A stretch of 64,000 nucleotides of DNA from QZKY01 sp942492925 (GTDB taxonomy: Bacteria; Pseudomonadota; Gammaproteobacteria; Burkholderiales; Burkholderiaceae_D). The stretch lies in contig OW818641.1 of NCBI GenBank assembly GCA_942492925.1, forward strand, positions 992,001 through 1,056,000, in the 5' to 3' direction. Made by a program: the position numbers and the translations under genes. Shown piece by piece: positions 61,280 to 64,000 of this stretch. The notes under the pieces were generated by a model, which made no database searches, had not been told where the DNA came from, and was given only the letters and a program-made list of their open reading frames with translations. Within the stretch, counting starts at the first letter, position 1. Every line of letters begins with the position of its first letter.

Positions 61280-61382
61280 GTCAGCTCCTTTTCTTGTGCA
61301 AGGTACAGGTCATTATAGTTTCTGCGGCACGAATTGACATCTGTCTGTGGTAAGAGCTTGTCGGCGGCAGGGGGGGGGCGCC

Positions 61383-61658
61383 TTATTTTAATACTTTGGG
61401 CGCTTTTCCTACGGAAGACTTGGCGTTGAGCACCGTCGTGATTCGTTGATTTTGAACCAGGCAGTTGTGGTGTTCCGCCCGCTGAGACGCAAACATGGTG
61501 GAGTAGTCATCGATCTTCTCCTTGTTTTCCGCGATGGCGGCCTTGAGTTCATCAATCGTCATGGCTTCCATTTCCTGCTGGGTGTAGTGCATGCATTTTG
61601 GCGCGGCGTGTGCTGACAGGACGGTGGCAAGCAAAATAAGGCCAAGCAGTTTTTTCAT
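61383..61658 (-). CDS. Small exported protein, unknown
   Basis: 91 residues: signal peptide KKLLGLILLATVLSAHAA, then a helical charged body (TQQEMEAMTIDELKAAIAENKEKIDDY) with two Cys. Secreted or periplasmic. Family not recognised. Confidence 0.6.
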   Translation of the reverse strand: MKKLLGLILLATVLSAHAAPKCMHYTQQEMEAMTIDELKAAIAENKEKIDDYSTMFASQRAEHHNCLVQNQRITTVLNAKSSVGKAPKVLK

Positions 61659-61722
61659 TTTTGAAAATCTCCGGGATAAGCGATGACGCGCAGCGTTTCC
61701 AGTAATAGTGAGTGTTACATGT

Positions 61723-63363
61723 TCAGCGATACCGTGATTCTACCAAGTCTATTTCCCGAACCAGTTTCCGGGCGGTTTCATCGGAGATGATGGACTGTCG
61801 CGCCAGAATTAATATGGCTTCGCGTTCTGCGTGCAATCCGGCCAGGCGCAGTGCGCGTTCAGCTTGATCAGCCTTTCGCAATTGTCCCGCTTCCCGTTCG
61901 CCTGGCGCGCCTTCCAGACGATCCAGTCGCAGTTTGTACAAGGCCATCACGCGCGCGGTAGCTTGCGTGTAAATGTCGGCATCGGCAACATCATGGGGCA
62001 AGCGGGTTTGCGCGGACTCTACCGCAACAATCGCGGCGGTGGCGGCTTCAAATCGCGCGCGATCTTCTTCCAGCAATTGTTTGGGTTCTCCCGGCAACTC
62101 AAGACCTTGCAGTAATCGCGGTAAGCCAATGGACGCCGTGATCAGGGAAAGCAAAATGACGGACGTCGCCAGGAAGACGACCAGTTCACGCGCCGGGAAA
62201 GGCGATCCGTCCGGCAAGAGCAGGGGCAGGGACAGAACACCCGCCAAGGTGATGGCACCCCGTACACCCGCCAGGGAGGTTGCCAATACAAGCCGCCAAT
62301 GCGGGGTCTTGACGGTTTGCCCAAGCTGGCGGGCTCTGAAGAGAGTCAGGCGTAACGATACCCACACCCACCCAAAACGAAGCAGTATCAGACCCAGACT
62401 GATGCCCAGTGCAAAGACGGCCAGCCACCACGGATTCAATTTTCCGGTTTGTTCCACCACTGTGATGGCGCCGCGCAAGATGCCCGGCAACTGTTCGCCG
62501 AGCAAAACGAACATCACACCGTTCAATGCGAACCGCACGGTATCCCACACCGCCGCGCGCTTGATGCGCGTGGTAGCCAGTGCGCGCCCGCTCAGTTCGA
62601 TATAACTCATCGTGATCCCGGCCGCGACAGCCGCGAGGATGCCGGAAGCGTGAACGTATTCGGCCAGCAGGTAGGCGCCGAATGGCAGCAACAGGCTGAT
62701 CAGGATGGAAGCGCCGCTCTCCTCACCGAAATTGCGTGACAGCCATCGCTGCGCAAAGCTCACGCCGTAGGTAAGACCCACGCCCATCCCCAATCCCGCC
62801 AATGAAACCCACACAAAGGTGAGCGATGCCGATGCGAGCGAAAAACTGCTGGTCATGACGGCGGTGACCGCAAAACTGAAACAGACCAGACCCGTGGCAT
62901 CGTTCAGCAGCGATTCGCCTTCCAATATGTGCATGAGCCGTTTCGGGATCGGCGCGCGTTTGGCTATGGCCGTTACGGCGACAGGATCGGTCGGCGACAA
63001 AATCGCCGCTAGCGCGAAGGCCACCGCTTGCGGGATGGCGGGGATCAGCCAATGAATCAAGTACCCCACGGCGATAACCGTGAAGACCACCAATCCCAAG
63101 GCCAGTTCCAGAATGGAGGCTTTGTCGCGGAACAGTCCGTCTTTGGGAATGCGCCAGCCGTCGAGGAACAGCAGCGGCGGCAGAAAGAGCAGGAAAAAAA
63201 TCTCCGGGTTCAAGGTTACGCCGCGTTTAAACACGCCTGCGATCACGGCACCCAGCGCAATTTGAATCATAGGCAAAGGCAGCGAGAACGGCACGACACG
63301 CACAACGTAGCCGCTGGCGACGACCGCCAACAGCATTGCCAGTGCCAGTTCTATGGATTCCAT
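61723..63363 (-). CDS. CPA1-type Na+/H+ antiporter
   Basis: 546 residues from MESIELALAMLLAVVASG; the in-frame extension to 63399 is less likely. About 12 membrane helices, the paired-Asp-type ILSPTDPVAVTAIAKRAP segment (ND-like), GESLLNDATGLVCFSFA and a GVRGAITLAGVLSLPLLLP segment, typical of NhaP/CPA1 exchangers. A ~130-residue hydrophilic C-terminal domain follows. It exports Na+ (or K+) in exchange for protons. Confidence 0.9.
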   Translation of the reverse strand: MESIELALAMLLAVVASGYVVRVVPFSLPLPMIQIALGAVIAGVFKRGVTLNPEIFFLLFLPPLLFLDGWRIPKDGLFRDKASILELALGLVVFTVIAVGYLIHWLIPAIPQAVAFALAAILSPTDPVAVTAIAKRAPIPKRLMHILEGESLLNDATGLVCFSFAVTAVMTSSFSLASASLTFVWVSLAGLGMGVGLTYGVSFAQRWLSRNFGEESGASILISLLLPFGAYLLAEYVHASGILAAVAAGITMSYIELSGRALATTRIKRAAVWDTVRFALNGVMFVLLGEQLPGILRGAITVVEQTGKLNPWWLAVFALGISLGLILLRFGWVWVSLRLTLFRARQLGQTVKTPHWRLVLATSLAGVRGAITLAGVLSLPLLLPDGSPFPARELVVFLATSVILLSLITASIGLPRLLQGLELPGEPKQLLEEDRARFEAATAAIVAVESAQTRLPHDVADADIYTQATARVMALYKLRLDRLEGAPGEREAGQLRKADQAERALRLAGLHAEREAILILARQSIISDETARKLVREIDLVESRYR

Positions 63364-63399
63364 CCGTTCGTGCCTTCCCTTCCTGTTTTGGGCTCGCAC

Positions 63400-64000
63400 A
63401 GCTTCATGCGCGGCAAGCGGCTTTCATTATATGTCCGGGTGTTCGCGCGAGGACAGCTATTTCGTGAACATCAATACCCGTCAAGTGATGCAATTTCCCG
63501 CAGGGTTTTTGCTATGGAGAGCGCTGATCCTGATTGATCAGATGGTGTAAGGCGGTCGTTCAGGTTTCAAAGACGATTGGCTGTTGCGTGATCGTCGGGT
63601 GATTAGGAGATTTTAGCAGGTAAAGATGACAGGGCTGTTTCAGAAGACGGGTTGTCGAGCGAAGCGGGCATTCAATATTATGAGCGGAAATGTCCGGTTT
63701 ATGCAGGAGAGTCAACGATGACGTAGCGATTCTAGAAGTGCAACGCCGGATTTGGTGTATAGACAGGGTTTGGTAGCGTGTAGCCGACAGCGGAGAATGT
63801 CGATTATTGGATATTGAAATGGGGTGGTACTAATCTTTGACACTTTTTAGCTAATACCGCGCCACCTAATCGAATTTTTTCTGCCGCAAAAATAGGCAAC
63901 ATGGCTTCGCGTCGCAGATGGTCCATATAGTGACCCTGCCATCTCGATATACCTAAAAATAAGCGTACCCGAGGAATGACTCCCGATTGTTGCATCTCAT
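63400..64000. other. Last 600 bases: no complete gene seen
   Basis: Nothing convincing is coded here. Only a minus-strand frame (63804 to the edge, ...MQQSGVIPRVRLFLGISRWQGHYMDHLRREAM) is open to the end of the window; it could be the C-terminal part of a gene starting beyond the edge or a chance frame. No tRNA, repeat or terminator was found. Confidence 0.4.

Overview
The window looks like a chromosomal segment of a betaproteobacterium of the order Burkholderiales, most likely family Oxalobacteraceae. This rests on gene order (ndk-rlmN-pilF-rodZ-ispG-hisS-yfgM-bamB-der-hfq-hflX-hflK-hflC-hisZ-purA), on a complete pstSCAB-phoU-phoB-phoR block, and on the protein flavour. It is inference from synteny, not a database match. 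Base composition is moderate in GC, with one AT-richer island at about 47.6-51.7 kb.

Layout. 1-2.7 kb: tail of a SAM methyltransferase, an RcnB/CigR-like secreted protein, a thiamine-binding MTH1187-type protein and two small unknowns. 3.0-6.5 kb: two diguanylate cyclases in tandem with related GAF domains, the second with three PAS domains added. 6.6-9.7 kb: a CorA-type magnesium transporter, an exported seven-blade WD40 protein and a ZIP metal transporter. 9.8-25.5 kb: a long co-directional housekeeping run covering nucleotide metabolism (ndk, purA), rRNA/tRNA modification and charging (rlmN, hisS), pilus assembly (pilF), cell shape (rodZ), isoprenoids (ispG), envelope biogenesis (yfgM, bamB), ribosome assembly (der, hflX), sRNA regulation (hfq), membrane protease control (hflKC) and histidine synthesis (hisZ). 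25.5-30.8 kb: two tandem large DUF748 (AsmA-like) envelope proteins on the minus strand. 31.0-37.6 kb: the phosphate regulon, preceded by a clear triple PHO box. 37.6-47.2 kb (minus strand): a glycosyltransferase, an unknown membrane coiled-coil protein, a PLP amino-acid decarboxylase, and the operon map-glnD-(rluB/F-like)-folA.

47.4-51.7 kb: a small integrated element in the 3' end of tRNA-Ser(CGA). It carries a P4-type tyrosine integrase, a 520-base control region with two palindromes, an AlpA-like regulator, an HTH protein, a 54-residue ORF, a replication-like HTH protein, a nested iteron-like inverted-repeat region, and an unknown two-helix membrane protein. Near-identical 24-base repeats sit just inside both ends, and a degenerate tRNA 3' end plus a 21-bp terminator hairpin marks the right boundary. 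This is the most novel part of the window and looks like a satellite or mini-island. It is followed by two tandem copies of a structured repeat whose variable hairpins keep their pairing while changing sequence.

52.0-64 kb: a duplicated-module TPR protein, a DUF167 protein, an unknown exported protein, a flavin-reductase-like protein, a DUF1902/HicA-like toxin-antitoxin pair, a class A penicillin-binding protein broken by a one-base frameshift in a T run, a second probably frameshifted small membrane gene, several small envelope proteins and a CPA1 Na+/H+ antiporter. The last 600 bases hold no convincing complete gene.
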